The notes: generated by a model from the letters alone, not told the origin. A DNA stretch of 64,000 nucleotides from Notospermus geniculatus (GCA_002633025.1 NMRB01000049.1:597844-661843), one strand, 5' to 3'. Counted from the stretch's first letter, positions 33,973 through 45,440 are shown. Numbers and translations: made by a program.

Positions 33973-34550
33973 CTGTCGTGCATGAAATTAAAAACAAATT
34001 TATCAATGCATAATAAATAATTCTCTGAGCCATGTTTTGAGGCTCAATTCAATAACTGCAAATATTTTAACTCTCATTATGCTGTTTTGCATCCAAACAT
34101 TTTATGCAATATTTTTATAGTGATTCCAAGCATGTATCTTATGAAGGACTAATGAATAACATTCCTGCTCATTCAGCTTACATGTAGGCTTGAACTTGAT
34201 AATCAGGTTAAATTAGGCTTAACCTGTAACCAAAACAAACAGAGTCAATTGTCAGGCACCTGATGTAATCAGGTACACATGTAATGAAACAATGCCCATC
34301 TATGTGGCAAAATGATAGGAAAAAACCTCCATCATGTCTGCAGTCCCAGCCTTAGAACAAAATTATCCATGGAACAGCATAGGAAATAGTATGTCTAACT
34401 ACATACAAACTGCCACTAATTCTCTGTTGATGGTAGACAAAAAACACTGTTTTGGCACTCTCTCTTCAGTATGTAAAGATATTTTAATGGCCTTGCTTCA
34501 GTTACCATTGACCATTCCAAAGTATTGTATACATTCTCAGTAAAACTCAC

Positions 34551-34868
34551 CTTCATTTTTCCAGTGCTGTATCAATTTCCTGATCTGTATCGGCTTTAGC
34601 ATGGACAAGTCACTTGGTTCCACAAATTTCAAATCATCAGCTGCCTCCACGCCAGCTTCAACTGTCAGCTTCTCAACAATCTCGTTTACCTTGATCGATT
34701 CTTCAATGTTTTTTTTCCATTTTGAACTAGAGGACAAGAGACAGCATGTTTCAGTGGAATCACTCGGGCATTTTTTTCGACGACTCCTCAAAGAAGTCAG
34801 CACCGTCATGATACGGTGCCGGATTTGGCCCTCCTTGGAGTTCACCTTATCTCTGTTGAAACTGTATT
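34551..34868 (-). CDS. SAM-like domain exon
   Basis: Acceptor TTTTATTCCAG and donor GAAG/GTGAGT bound an uninterrupted 318-bp block. It includes a basic segment (LRSRRKKCPSDSTE), a helix (KWKKNIEESIKVNEIVEKLT) and a SAM-like tail, AADDLKFVEPSDLSMLKPIQ then IRKLIQHW. It leaves one base in phase with the exon at 33972, whose linker frame then continues correctly. So these are adjacent exons of one gene. SAM domains mediate protein oligomerisation. Confidence 0.6.
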
Positions 34869-36380
34869 CTGGAATAAAAGGAAAACAACTTCAAAATTAA
34901 TACCAAATGTGTCAGGCAGGAGATTTTCCTGTCAGTCACTCCCAGTCCCATCACTCCCATTGATTTGCCGCATGTTTGCCTTGCATACCGGTACTGCCTC
35001 GGGTTCTTCAGTTTTTTTCCTCTTTAGTGCAGTCTTCTTCCTTTTTCAATACCGGTGCAGGTGGGCAATTCTCCGGTAACGGAATTACAAATCAGAGCAA
35101 AATTTAGTCATATTTTTTGCTCCCACCCTTATCTGGCAAATACGACGGATACGAAATCAGTCATATCCTGGGCATATTGGGCCAAAATATTTTTGAGCAG
35201 GTTCAAACCCAGTCTAACGGAATTAATCAGAGAGACAGTGCAAAAACAGTCACCAACTTTTAAAAAATTCCTACACAATACCCGCAGGACGTATGATTAC
35301 AAAAACAGTATGATAATACACTTTAGGTTGTCAGTTCTCAGTTAAGATATTAACCGTCACCAAATCTTTCTACTTCTGAGAGAAATTGACATTTCTAAAG
35401 ACAGTTCGTTGTAACGGAATTACAAAAAACTTCTTCTGAAAAGAAGGCTTCAAAGTCATATTCATCCCAACTGTATTGTGTTGTATTTGTCCATTGTTCC
35501 TCAATCAGGTCTTGTAGATGTGAAACCAACCAAAATACCATGGTTTTCATGGATGTAATCTGACCTATGACAGGCTAAAGAAGGGTACCAAAACAAGGTC
35601 ATGTCAGGACATTCTGTGCAAAAAACATGAATTTTAATTTTCATAAATTTATCTTGCCTTATAACTGAAAACACTTCACATTATAATCTTCAGCAGTGTT
35701 GCCTGAATCTCCTAGATTTTTTGCTGATCTGAACGAGTTGTAATATCAAAGATGAAAATAAAAATTTGATTTTGTAACATCCATTCTCTACTGGAGAATT
35801 GCCCAGGTACGGATAGTGATTTATCATATACCAAGGCTCCGTGAGATCCGAGCAAGTCAAGCTTAAAGTGCCAATTTTTGCTGAAAAGAACTGTCCGATT
35901 TGAGCAGGACAAACCTGATGCATTACTTGTCGTCTAAAGAATGTTTTTGGCTGTTTTCATCTCAACGCGTCAACTAGTATGCAAAATATACATGAAATTG
36001 TGAAGAGGGTGTTCCGTTCAACTGAGCGGGCGATCCGGGAGGGTGAGAAATTTTTTCGGAACACACGTGTGTGTTCCGGAGTTTCCATTGTTGGCGCCGA
36101 TGAACAGCAGAAATGGCCATTTCAACCGACAAAATCACATCCAAACTCAGTGCGACGAACAAGATTCATCACTAACATTTTAACTAGTGTACCTAGCAGG
36201 AAAACATGTCAACTCAATGTTCATTATGTGAAATAAACAGGAAATTGCTGAGAGGGTGATCCGAGATTCCCAAGAATTCTATTGTTGTAGACGAAAAATA
36301 CTTATTGCACTACTTTTTCTTTGACTTAAGTAGTTTTATGAATACCGGTGCTGTGGTGTCATTTTGAAGTGAAAAGCAAT
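34869..36380. other. No recognisable gene; repeated GTAACGGAATTACAAA word
   Basis: A TAACGGAATTACAAA word occurs near 35076 and near 35412 in the same orientation and may mark a small repeat. No exons are supportable. Confidence 0.35.
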
Positions 36381-36840
36381 TTAACTATTGTCACTGGCCC
36401 CACATTCCTGACATTGCCTGATGATGGAGCCAGACTTGGTCAGCTGCTTGTATCGGCCTGCACCACAGGAAGTGCATTTTCTGGTGGCTGATGGTAGCAG
36501 CTGGACCGTGTCTGCTGTAGTCTTCAGAGAATGCTCTCTGAAGACAAGTGAGGCTCTCCTCTGTCTGCACCTGATAGTGCAGAAAGTGTGGACCTGGGAG
36601 TTCACTGACCTGGTGTGTGAGAAAAGTGCGCAGTTGCCTGAATTTGTAGAAGGGGATGTTAAGCAGCAGCTTCATGTCTAAAGAGGCCTTAGCATCAAGT
36701 TGTTGGCTTGATGATAAGGAAGCATTTCGGAAGACAGTGTTGGTAATGTCGGGGTGGGATTTGAAGACTTGACCAAGGACACAAACCAAGTCTTCTCCTG
36801 TTCCCGGCATTTCCTTTGCCCTACTACTAATCAGCTGCAT
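36381..36840 (-). pseudogene. Uncharacterised family fragment with zinc-ribbon-like tail
   Basis: One frame reads LSSSQQLDAKASLDMKLLLN then IPFYKFRQLRTFLT. A second frame continues with CTSCGAGRYKQLT and RQCQECGAS, a possible CxxC...CxxC ribbon. From memory, the D-M-K-L-L-x-x-IPF-x-x-x-RQLR stretch occurs in repeated uncharacterised proteins of fish and invertebrates. The change of frame suggests decay. Confidence 0.35.
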
Positions 36841-36871
36841 GGGGTGGTGCAGCCATGATGACGACCGATAT

Positions 36872-37237
36872 TCAAGTGCTCGCTGAATGCAAGTCTACAG
36901 CTGATTTTGAAGCAAAGGGAATGCGGAGAAAGGGAGCCGACTTGGTTTGCTCGGACACAGGCTTCATTACAAACACATCCTGATCCACAGACTTAACCTT
37001 CATCAGATTTTCACCTTCACCTGAGAGTCTGTCAGCTTCACCCCTCAGGTTTTTCAAAGACTTTGGCTGGAAGTCAAGACTGTCCAATTGAACATGTTGA
37101 AGCTGAGACTTCAAATTGAGCAGCCTGACTTCCTCCCTCAGCTTCCTTGTTTCACTCTGTAAGTGATTAAACAGAGAATGATCATCCCCCCCCCCACGAA
37201 TTAATTCAACTTCACGGCGGAGGCGATCATTCTCTGC
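36872..37237 (-). CDS. Coiled-coil exon
   Basis: The acceptor TTTGCTGCTTTCACTCCAG precedes about 120 open codons, ending at TGA. Two leucine-rich heptad stretches are visible: AENDRLRREVELI and LQSETRKLREEVRLLNLKS. A LRGEADRLSGEGENLMKV segment follows. It encodes a coiled coil and then a short unstructured tail. No family is recognised. It probably belongs with the proline-rich block upstream (37378-37680). Confidence 0.45.
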   Translation of the reverse strand, partial: AENDRLRREVELIRGGGDDHSLFNHLQSETRKLREEVRLLNLKSQLQHVQLDSLDFQPKSLKNLRGEADRLSGEGENLMKVKSVDQDVFVMKPVSEQTKSAPFLRIPFASKSAVDLHSAST

Positions 37238-37377
37238 CTGGAGTGAAAGCAGCAAACTGGATTCAATTATTATTATTATTATAAGTTTATTCATGTAAAA
37301 GTATTTACAATAAAGTCAACAGGAAAACCTGAGGGCGTAGAGTCAAGAGACTGACAGGGAGGGGTAAAATCTGAAAA

Positions 37378-37745
37378 TCAAGGAGGGGGAGACACATGCT
37401 TATTGTAAAGTTGTTCTAATTCCGCATAAATGTCAGTAGTGTCCTGAGAGTGAGAGGTAGATGGAACATAAATGTCAGTAGTGTCCTGAGAGTGAGAGGT
37501 AGATGGTTGGTTGGACGGAATCGTTGGAATAGATGGTGCACCTAGGCTGGACGGAATCGATGGAATAGTAGATGGTGCAGGTAGGCTGGACGGAATCGAT
37601 GGAATAGATGGTGGAGGTAGGCAGGACGGAATGGACAGAATATATGGTGCAAAGGCAGCAGGTAGGTTGAACGGAATCAATGGATTGGACGGAATAAAAG
37701 ACGATGCAGGTGGGCTGGACGGACTTGATGGAAATGGAATGAACG
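37378..37745 (-). repeat. Minisatellite (about 30-36 bp) in a possible coding frame
   Basis: Degenerate units of the type GGCTGGACGGAATCGATGGA occur about eight times at 37505-37745. A 48-bp direct duplication lies at 37425-37505. On the minus strand the frame is open and low-complexity: IPSIPSSLPAPS repeats, then twice PSTSHSQDTTDIY, then AELEQLYNKHVSPPP and a stop. It may be a variable region of a host exon. The plus strand is also open over the repeat, so coding status is uncertain. Confidence 0.5.
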
Positions 37746-38033
37746 GAATAGTCAGGTCAGGAAAATGAACAGTATAGGCATGGCAGCAATGGCTGTGGAC
37801 GGATTTGGTGACACACGATCTGGATTCCGTTGGATTAATGGATTAGCAACAGAGCCATCATCGAGACGTGACAAGTCTGAAAATATAACAAATCAGTTCA
37901 ACAAAACTGAGGAGTAATTTAATTAAATAGACGTGATAGATAGATAGACAGAGGGCGATTTTTATTTTAAAATTTAATTGTGCTGTATTTTGACTTGCAC
38001 ATCACAGTCATTTAGCACATCATGGTCCTACTC

Positions 38034-38312
38034 CTAGTCTGGCAATTCATCTTCATCTAGTTCTGCATGTAGTTCAGGACTGTCAACACTATTTGATGAC
38101 GTTGCTTCCACAACTATAGCCAGTGACTCTCCTTCATCAAGGACATCATCTGGTAGACTATCTACATGATGCACAGATGAGTTTATCTGAAGATCTGTAC
38201 TCCTGACCGATTTTGACTTTCTCACCCAAAGTTCCTGATTGATCGGGGTTTTGAGAATTCCTAAGTGTTCTTTACTTCCAACAGAAATCCCAGTAGCATG
38301 GATCCTCTCCAT
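38034..38312 (-). CDS. Unrecognised acidic C-terminal exon-like block
   Basis: An open frame of 92 codons ends at TAG with an acidic tail (ELHAELDEDELPD). It also holds LPDDVLDEGESLAIVVEA. No domain is recognised. It may follow 38439-38918 in the same gene. Confidence 0.3.
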   Translation of the reverse strand: MERIHATGISVGSKEHLGILKTPINQELWVRKSKSVRSTDLQINSSVHHVDSLPDDVLDEGESLAIVVEATSSNSVDSPELHAELDEDELPD

Positions 38313-38438
38313 TTGAATTTATTTTCATCTTCTATCCACTTATCTGAATGCACCAGGCCTAACTTCTTCAGGTACGCAACAATCACTGTGGAGAATCGGC
38401 AGCGCATTAGCCGAGTTTCTCAGGTGGCAGCACTGGTA

Positions 38439-38918
38439 TCAGCACTGGTAGTTGCGGATAATCGCGTGTGTAAATGCGTTCACCGCGATTCGTCCTGCCT
38501 CGATGTCGTCCAGCAACTCGATTGTCTGGGACGACATGGCCTCGTTCCACTCACGTAGCTTTTCCAGCGGCATTTCGAGGCTGCTGAGTTCCTGCACCCG
38601 CTTTAACATATGGGCCGCGTTGATACGTTTCGCTGAGCCAAGGAGTTGCCCGACGACATCGAATGCCTTGAGTAGTCTATTGATTTCAATGGTGTTGTCA
38701 TCGGGGCACACGCCGATCTTGTAGCGTAAGTACAGCCGGTAGTCGTACATGGTGGAAATCAGTGTGCGGGGTTTTGCGTCGCCCTGCTTGCATTTCTTAA
38801 AAGTTGGCTCATAGTAGAGGGCAGTAACGTGGTTCACGTTAGTCATATGGTCGCCATGTGAATTCGCACACATAGCCCAGTCGACTTGCAAAACCCGGCT
38901 CCTTAAAGATAATGTCAA
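38439..38918 (-). CDS. Unrecognised helical protein block
   Basis: About 150 open codons contain ALYYEPTFKKCKQGDAKPRT, LISTMYDYRLYLRYKIGV, then amphipathic helices (LLKAFDVVGQLLGSAKRINA and LEKLREWNEAMSSQTIELLD) and a stop. Its higher GC content than its surroundings and lack of stops suggest recent coding. I do not recognise the family. It lies downstream of a transposase fragment and may be a cargo or accessory ORF of that element, or a host exon. Confidence 0.4.
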   Translation of the reverse strand: MTLSLRSRVLQVDWAMCANSHGDHMTNVNHVTALYYEPTFKKCKQGDAKPRTLISTMYDYRLYLRYKIGVCPDDNTIEINRLLKAFDVVGQLLGSAKRINAAHMLKRVQELSSLEMPLEKLREWNEAMSSQTIELLDDIEAGRIAVNAFTHAIIRNYQC

Positions 38919-39264
38919 AGCTTGGCAACAACGACAGTATTGTGACTCCTTTCACACCTTGTATCGTTTCTCCAACTTCATTTGCTTCGATACCCAGATC
39001 TTCTTGTAAATCAGCAGTTCTGGCTTCTGGTTCAGGCTCCTGAAATGGATAGCAACGGGCATAATATCAATTACCTCTTTCAACCCTTTCCCCTCCCTGT
39101 AAACACCAGTCACAACCATGTGCACCATTGATTTGAACTGTATTCCGAATGTTTGGTCTGGCTACAGAATCACACGAAGCAACAAGAAAGAAAACCCTGC
39201 TCCAGACTTATTATTCCAGTTTCTGCCAGATGCACAGCCTCATCAACTAATGGCTTAAGGAAGG

Positions 39265-39600
39265 TCAAGGTAGAGGCCTTTGGCTTTTGTTTACCAACCT
39301 CAAACCATACATCAAGGCATTTTTCTTTCGGGTGGGGTATGGCATTTCATTTATAGTGAACTGAATAGGGGTTATTAAAATGTTTGAGGATTTGAACACT
39401 GGAACACCATCAAAGTTCCACAGCACAGTTAGATCATTATCCGTTAGCTCTCCCGAATTGTACATTTCCTGTATCCAGCAAGGAAGAGGGACTGTCGCTC
39501 TTTCAACATGTTTAATGACATGGGCATTGCAAAGAGAGAAATTTGTCATAGTTGTTGGCTGTGACCCCACACAACGCTCTTAAATGTTTCTGGCCAGCTT
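39265..39600 (-). pseudogene. Tnp2-like (CACTA/EnSpm-type) transposase fragment
   Basis: The frame reads NDLTVLWNFDGVPVFKSSNI, then TPIQFTINEMPYPTRKKNAL. NxDGVxxFKSS followed by WPI...INELP-x-x-x-R is the core signature of Tnp2-type transposases. After ALMYGL the match continues in another frame with VGKQKPKASTLTFLKPLVDE, and upstream a different frame carries LRFFPGDEPARDF. The copy is broken by at least two frameshifts. Confidence 0.55.
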
Positions 39601-39899
39601 CGAAATCCCTTGCCGGTTCATCACCAGGGAAGAACCGCAAGTTATCATTGAATGAATTATGTCATCCTCAGACAATATTGGTTCTTTCAATCGATCAGCA
39701 TCACTTGATGCTGATCGACATCACTTGATGCTGACCTCCCGATTAGGTACAGCGTTGGTTGTTCAACAAATTCCTGAACCGAAAATCCTGTCTCCTTGGG
39801 ATTATTGTCTGTACTCCTCATCAGTTATAGGTAGTTCGCAGTATCAAAGCCGATTGAAACATCAGCATGCAGTGTGAATGGTCGAGGATGCAGCTGTGA

Positions 39900-40133
39900 T
39901 TAGAAAACTTCTTCAGCATATTTCAAAAGTTCTTCCTTGATAATATTTATGTCTGTTTGCACATAGTATTCGTCTGTGTGTTCCCTTAATACACCCTCGT
40001 CATCATGTCTTTTGAATTCTGCACAACGGATCTTCAATGAAAATTCATCAGGGCTTTCAATAGCGTGCGTATGGACGTATTTTACGCACTGAAATCTCAA
40101 TTTACGCACCAAAAGAATAGCAGTGTTCGTCAA
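39900..40133 (-). other. Open block of unknown origin
   Basis: A 77-codon frame (RKLRFQCVKYVHTHAIESPD ... NIIKEELLKYAEEVF) ends at TAA. No family recognised and no acceptor seen. It could be a terminal exon or chance. Confidence 0.25.
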
Positions 40134-40229
40134 ATAAATGACTCAGCACCAGGCGGCAACACCGCTGACGTCACCATTCATTTTCGTGACTTTTATCATA
40201 GCACGTGATTATCGTAGCAGTTCTGTATG

Positions 40230-40623
40230 CAGGGTTCCTGCACCTTTTCCTGAGTAAAATTCCATGATGTTTCAATGACTTTCCATGGCAAAAATTTTAA
40301 AATTCCAAGACATGTTTTGGTCAAACATAGCATCATCCCGTTGTTGTGGTGGTGACGCTGTGCCCACAAGAATGTTTAGTTGATGCATGAGGCACGTGAA
40401 GCACGCTGCCGTCAGGCGGACACCTGAGGCCGGCAGTCGGGGACGTTTTTTAGCTAAGCGCAGAAATAAGGGCAATCAAATTTTTTTTACGCAAAAGTCA
40501 AAATTCCATGGTTTTCACAAACTTTATAAGCAAATCATATAATTCCATGACTTTCCAGACATGGAAAACACTCTTTTAAAATTCAAAGATTTTCAATGGT
40601 TTTCAAGAGCCGCGGGAACCCTG
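40230..40623. mobile_element. hAT-type MITE (394 bp)
   Basis: It starts CAGGGTTCCTGCA and ends CGGGAACCCTG, typical hAT termini. The flanks share TGTATG (40224-40229 and 40624-40629), six of the expected eight duplicated bases. The interior contains inverted ATTCCATGACTTTCCA words and no transposase. Confidence 0.7.
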
Positions 40624-41516
40624 TGTATGGCGTGGCAGCTTACTCTATATTAAATCTGTGAACTTTGTTTTCCGGCCTGTCCCTCGCGAGAAGACCCATT
40701 GATTTATGATGTAAGGTACCAACAAACAAGAGAAAACCAGTGTTTTATTTGAAGTTTTCGATACAAACACAGACAAGTCGTCATGTCAAAAAAGGAAAAA
40801 AGATCAGACTATATATAATGGTGAATAAGGCAATACGCATTGACCACAAAATGAGGGAGTCAGGTGATGCATTGGCCTCCAGGGATGGGAGTCATTGACG
40901 CATTGGGAAAAAACGGTGGAAGTCAATGACACCCTGACATCAGAAATTAATGAAAGCCCTGATTACCGACATCCACCAGATTTTTCTTCAGCTCTTTTCA
41001 TTTTGAAATGCAAATACGCCTGTAAATCGCAGTCTTTAACGCGAGTTGCCATTCTGACAGCTGCTGACAATCACCACGTCAAAATGCATGTGTATAAATT
41101 CGTGGCGGGCTAGAATAAGATAGTACCGTACCTCGAGCGCAGGTGGAAAATGGCGCGGATTTCAAACTGGGTAATGTTAAGGTACCTTATTTGTACCCAG
41201 GACGACATTAACCGATTCAGCCCCAGCTACTTGTTTACCAGTGAAGTGAATGCGATGAATATCTGAGTGTAGAAAGCAGCAATCAAATATTAATAATAAC
41301 CTTCCTGTAACTGGATTGCACAGTACCTTATTTATACCCAGGATCGTCCTGGGTAACAAAAAGGATTACCCAGAATACCCAGGGTAATAATGAGGTGTAC
41401 CCAGGACGACATTAACCGATTCAGCGTAGCTGGGATGCCTCATGGTTCCTCCAATTTCGGAACTATTAATGAACAATCGCTAAGTGTTTTGATATCCACA
41501 TGTAAAATATACTCAC

Positions 41517-41722
41517 CTTCTTAGGTGCTCGAGGATGTCAGAGGGTTCTTGACACTTTTCAGCAACAGCGGGTGGCAAATGGTTCCCATCTACCACAACT
41601 CTTTTGATCTTGGTCATTATATCTTTTATAGCTGACCCATTCAGATATGTTGTCATATCTATATAGATATCATTTTGTTTGCTGTTAAGAAAGTCCACTG
41701 CCATCGTTTTGCCTGCTTTTGG
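41517..41722 (-). CDS. Exon-like block of an unknown gene
   Basis: The acceptor GGTTTCTTATTTCAG and donor AAG/GTGAGTATA bound 206 open bases, reading PKAGKTMAVDFLNSKQNDIY, then LNGSAIKDIMTKIKRVVVDG and QEPSDILEHLRR. No domain is recognised. The splice sites are strong enough to call it an exon. Confidence 0.45.
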
Positions 41723-41870
41723 CTGAAATAAGAAACCTTTGGCATCCATATTGTGGCATTTAAAATTCTGCTACTCCGGTTCCAAAACATTTTTCACTTC
41801 GTACTGTTAATGCCATACGAGAACAACTGTAGGCCCTATTTACTCACGACTAAAGCCTTTCTTAAACACC

Positions 41871-41983
41871 AGGGGCCGTATGCATAAAACATCTTAAGTG
41901 TAAAATCTCCCTTTAAACTATTGTTCCAAACAAAAGATAAGGGAAATTTTACATTTAAGATGTTTTATGCATACGGCCCCTGG
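41871..41983. mobile_element. Palindromic MITE (113 bp), CGTATGCATAAAAC type
   Basis: Arms CCAGGGGCCGTATGCATAAA and its complement close a short loop. The subterminal ACATCTTAAGTG/ACATTTAAGATGT words pair. It abuts the LINE fragment at 41984. Confidence 0.85.
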
Positions 41984-42248
41984 CGGGAAGCTTCACCCTC
42001 GGCCCACCTGACAGAAGTGGCTTAGGCTCAGAGAGCTTACCATCAATAACAACCCTCTGGGTCCTGGTTGATAAATAAGACCTAAACCACTCCAGAGCAG
42101 TACCAGTAATGCCAATCCTCTCCTCTAACCTACGCAGCAACATCTGATGATCAATGGTATCGAAAGCGGCAGAAAGATCTAATAAGATCAAGATGGTACC
42201 TCTGCCGCTGTCGAGAGCTGTGGCAGCGCTTGCAACAGGCGGTGGCAT
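41984..42248 (-). pseudogene. Non-LTR retrotransposon RT fragment (CR1/L2/Jockey-like)
   Basis: The frame reads ILILLDLSAAFDTIDHQMLL, then RRLEERIGITGTALEWFRSY, LSTRTQRVVIDG and a SGGPR end. The first catalytic aspartate motif (LLDLSAAFDTIDH) and the W-F-x-SYL-x-x-R-x-Q-x-V segment are typical of non-LTR RT. The FADD core and everything else are missing: one side is cut by the MITE at 41871-41983 and the other ends at about 42248. Confidence 0.85.
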
Positions 42249-43110
42249 ATCGTTACGTCAACAATACTTGTGCATCTCCAAAAACACCCAAATATCTTTA
42301 AATCCAACATCGCTTTCTCCACAGTATGAGTCACTAATCTACATCTTTCCCAATTATCTATTGATGGACAGCCATAACAAAGAGCAACTTCATCCCCTTG
42401 GTACCAAACGAACGCCTATGAGCTACAAACCCGAAAATCACCTACACTATAAAAATATCAGCAGCGATCCATAAAGGCCTTCGTCGTGTACTGCCGCCTG
42501 TCGGCGGGTTCCGGGATCATTGCGTCCAGCTCTATATTGATTGCTGAAGATGGCAATTCCAAATCCGACACGTGCCTTGAGGCACATGCCCCTCACTCAG
42601 TGAAAAATTGACTGGTTCACTTGTTTTGTTCTGCCTGAATTTGCTTTGTTTTGGTTCACTTTGTTTTCTTCTGGTTCATTTTGCTTTGTTTGGTCTAGAA
42701 CTGGCATAATAAAGTCTTTATTTCATTTTGTGTGAAGTATCTGCAAAAATATTAGCCTGGGCTCACTGCAGCGCTCACTGCAGGGCGTTGGGGTAAACGC
42801 CCTCCTGACTTCCTCCATCAGCGACACTGGCCTTGTTGTGTCAGGTGTAGAAGATATCGTACTCGTAGAGGAGGTGCTGCTGCTGGTGCTAGGACGTGAC
42901 ACATGAAGGTCTACTACCACTAGCAGTGGGCCTGGATGGCCCTGTTGAGTTGGCTGTTCCTACTCCTAGTGTAAACGTCTGCAAAGAGAAGAAGACGACT
43001 TGGATCACAATATAGAAACCATGCAAAATTTTCGCCTACCATACTCCTACCAAAAAATGCAACCAGGCTCCGATCAACTGGGTACCGACCAGTGGCGCTG
43101 TGTATTCCCA
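42249..43110. other. No recognisable gene
   Basis: TTTGTTTTGGTTCAC-type imperfect repeats occur near 42610-42700. No exons are supportable. Confidence 0.35.
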
Positions 43111-43114
43111 ACTT

Positions 43115-43640
43115 CCTTTTAGGCCTGGGCCTATGGGTGATTCATTACCATCAGTCATAGGCCTAGGCCTAATACTGGTAGGGTAGCCTGCCCTTTAAAA
43201 AATAGGCCTAGGCCTATATATAAGGCCTCTCATGCGATCTGGCGATGGCATAGGAACGCCCCACTTAGGCCTACTAGTAGCCCCTAGGCTACTAGCCTTA
43301 GCCTAGGCTAGGCCTAACAACATAGGCCTAGGCATACATGACCATGAATAAGGCATGATGACCTACTGGCGTAGGGCTAGGTAGGCTACACCGGTACGGG
43401 TAGGCTAGGCTAGGGTTAGGGTTAGGGTAGGCTAGGCTAGCCTAGCAGGCGTAGGCCTAGTAGGATTAGGGGGCTGATATGCAGTGATATATGCTGATAT
43501 GCAGTGCAGCATAGCCTCTCTACTCTAGCCTAGGCCTAGTAGGCCTACCATGCATGCCTACCTAAGGAGGCCTATGTAGCTAATGTAGGCCTAGGCTTAG
43601 GCCTAGGCCTATTACACATGTGCAGTGATAGCCTGCTAAT
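43115..43640. repeat. AGGCCTAGGC-rich low-complexity region
   Basis: Dozens of AGGCCTA/TAGGCCT and GGCTAGGCTAG words are packed into about 500 bp, including TAGGGTTAGGGTTAGGG near 43410. There is no regular period. It is a degenerate palindromic word field. Confidence 0.8.
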
Positions 43641-44100
43641 ACTTAAGTAGGGATATTCCTGGAAGAGATGCTAGGGAGATAAATTGTGGTTTTCATTAAT
43701 CCAACGAATCTGGTGAACCTGAGTCTTGCATATATTCCATCACTGTTTCAGGTGGCTCTTCATTGTACTTCAGCCACTGCTTCATGGAATGAAGCAGTGA
43801 ATGGGGCTTACTGAAAGAAATCAGATTAACTGGAATAATTTCCAAACTAACTTTTTAAAATCGTTCTTATCATCTCAATATTTTCTTGGTGTGTGAATTG
43901 TCAAATAAAACCACATGTTCTGCAGCAGTCTGATGATTGAATGACACCTGTAATAATAGGATATGTTTGTTCCCCCTTTTCAAAACTGTGTGTGTTTTTT
44001 TCAATTTCCTTTTAAAGTGATGGACATTCATACACAAGACTGTTTCCAGGTAACAGGACCATATCTAACTTCTTAAAAAAATGTAAATGTGCTTCACGTT

Positions 44101-44511
44101 TAGTCCGAACACTGCCTCCTGTTGCTCATTTGCAGAACTGACGGCCGCAACAAGAGTCAGATGAAGCCTGTCGCGGGGGGTCTATTTTGATTGGTCCGTC
44201 CATCTCCAGGTCGTGTTTTGAATACATTTAGTGCACGGCAATCGTATCACTTGACAACGCTGCTCTCCAGGCATTTTACCTGCTGTTTCAACCAGCTACA
44301 CTCGCAATCACGCTCTCTGTTCACTCTTAGCCAGACAAACATTAAGAAAACCGCAATTTGTTATCAAAATCACGAAAAATATTCCTCTCGAAAAGCCGAA
44401 TCGGCGAATGCACAGCATCGCCATCTTTACAGTTTGAGGTCACGTGATACGGGAACGACCAATCCGTGATCTGATCATGCTGATGACGTAGAACCAAAAT
44501 CTGGTTCTTCG
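44101..44511. mobile_element. Mutator-like MITE, right end lost in a gap
   Basis: It begins TAGTCCGAAC and is the inverse of the element at 53223-53707, matching it to the edge of the N run at 44512. The 92-codon frame it carries is shared with that copy and is repeat DNA, not a gene. Confidence 0.85.
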
Positions 44512-44538
44512 NNNNNNNNNNNNNNNNNNNNNNNNNNN
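44512..44538. other. Assembly gap (27 N) next to poly-C
   Basis: Unresolved bases followed by a run of about 13 C. Confidence 0.99.
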
Positions 44539-45234
44539 CCCCCCCCCCCCCGGGCCAAAAAGTTAAATACGGCCCGGACTTTATTATGAATTCGTCATCC
44601 GATATTGATCCCACCACCTTTCCTCTGTGGAAACCCCTTTTATAGGCCACTGCTACCCACTGGCTTTCTGGACCATGAGAAACTACATCATTTTCCTTCC
44701 TGAGTGCTGTTGCCACCTCAGGAATGCCCAATCTATTTGGTGTAGTGACACCATCGCCAACAGCATCATTTCCACAGACTTCGTCAACATCAGGACTATC
44801 CATTCCATTTGGCCCAGTCACGCCATTGCTGACAGCACCATTTCCACCGACTTCATCGACATCAGGAACACCCAATGCATTTGTTGCAGTGATGCCATGA
44901 CAGCATGTTTTCCACCGACTGGTGGTGCCACCTCAGGAACTTCCAATTCATTTGCCGAAGTCACGCCATTGACGTCAGCACGTTTTCCAGCCCCAACTTT
45001 GGCCCCTTCAGCAACATGACTTTCTGTCACGCTTTCCTTTCTTTGTTTGCACACCTGGAGCCTCAGCTTTCCGCTTTTGTTGTCTTTTCCTTGTGACAGA
45101 GGTCCACTCCTCAGTGACCTTCTTATTACTTGGCAAATCACTGACGGGATTAAAAAGCTGCAGTCATGGCAGTTGCTTCGGAAGCGAACTCCGCATAAAT
45201 TCAGGTAGGGATTATTCCACCTGTGCTTGCTCAC
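44539..45234 (-). pseudogene. Repeat-rich exon with a WVAVAY-type module
   Basis: On the minus strand, degenerate units of about 66-75 bp encode PDVDEVGGNGAVSNGV-like repeats, which change frame near 44850. They are followed by ESQWVAVAYKRGFHRGKVVG, then DDEFIIKSGPYLTFWPG. From memory, a W-V-A-V-x-Y-D-x-x-x-x-x-G-x-V...VWP module ends many uncharacterised invertebrate proteins of transposon context. The ORF at 10962-11627 ends with a comparable YDDKLYPGRI...FYWP segment. The 3' end is lost in the gap. Confidence 0.4.
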
Positions 45235-45417
45235 TGGTTGATGCTGTCAGAGAGGGTTTCTTGCTGACCAACATACAAGTCAACAAGTTTTTGCTTCTGC
45301 CACTCTCTCTATTTATGCCTTCAAGTTCATACTGATGTACAAGCTTGTCTGAACCTCCATAGAGTACACTCGTATTCCCTTTCTTATTGGTTGATTTCAT
45401 CATTATGAATAATTAAT

Positions 45418-45440
45418 ACCCTAACCCTAACCCTAACCCT
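45418..45440. repeat. Short telomere-like run (CCCTAA)3
   Basis: ACCCTAACCCTAACCCTAACC lies in otherwise unique DNA. It is too short to be a telomere. Confidence 0.7.

Noticed and set aside
45418-45440. Telomere or chromosome end
   Set aside because: Only about three CCCTAA units, embedded in ordinary sequence on both sides.
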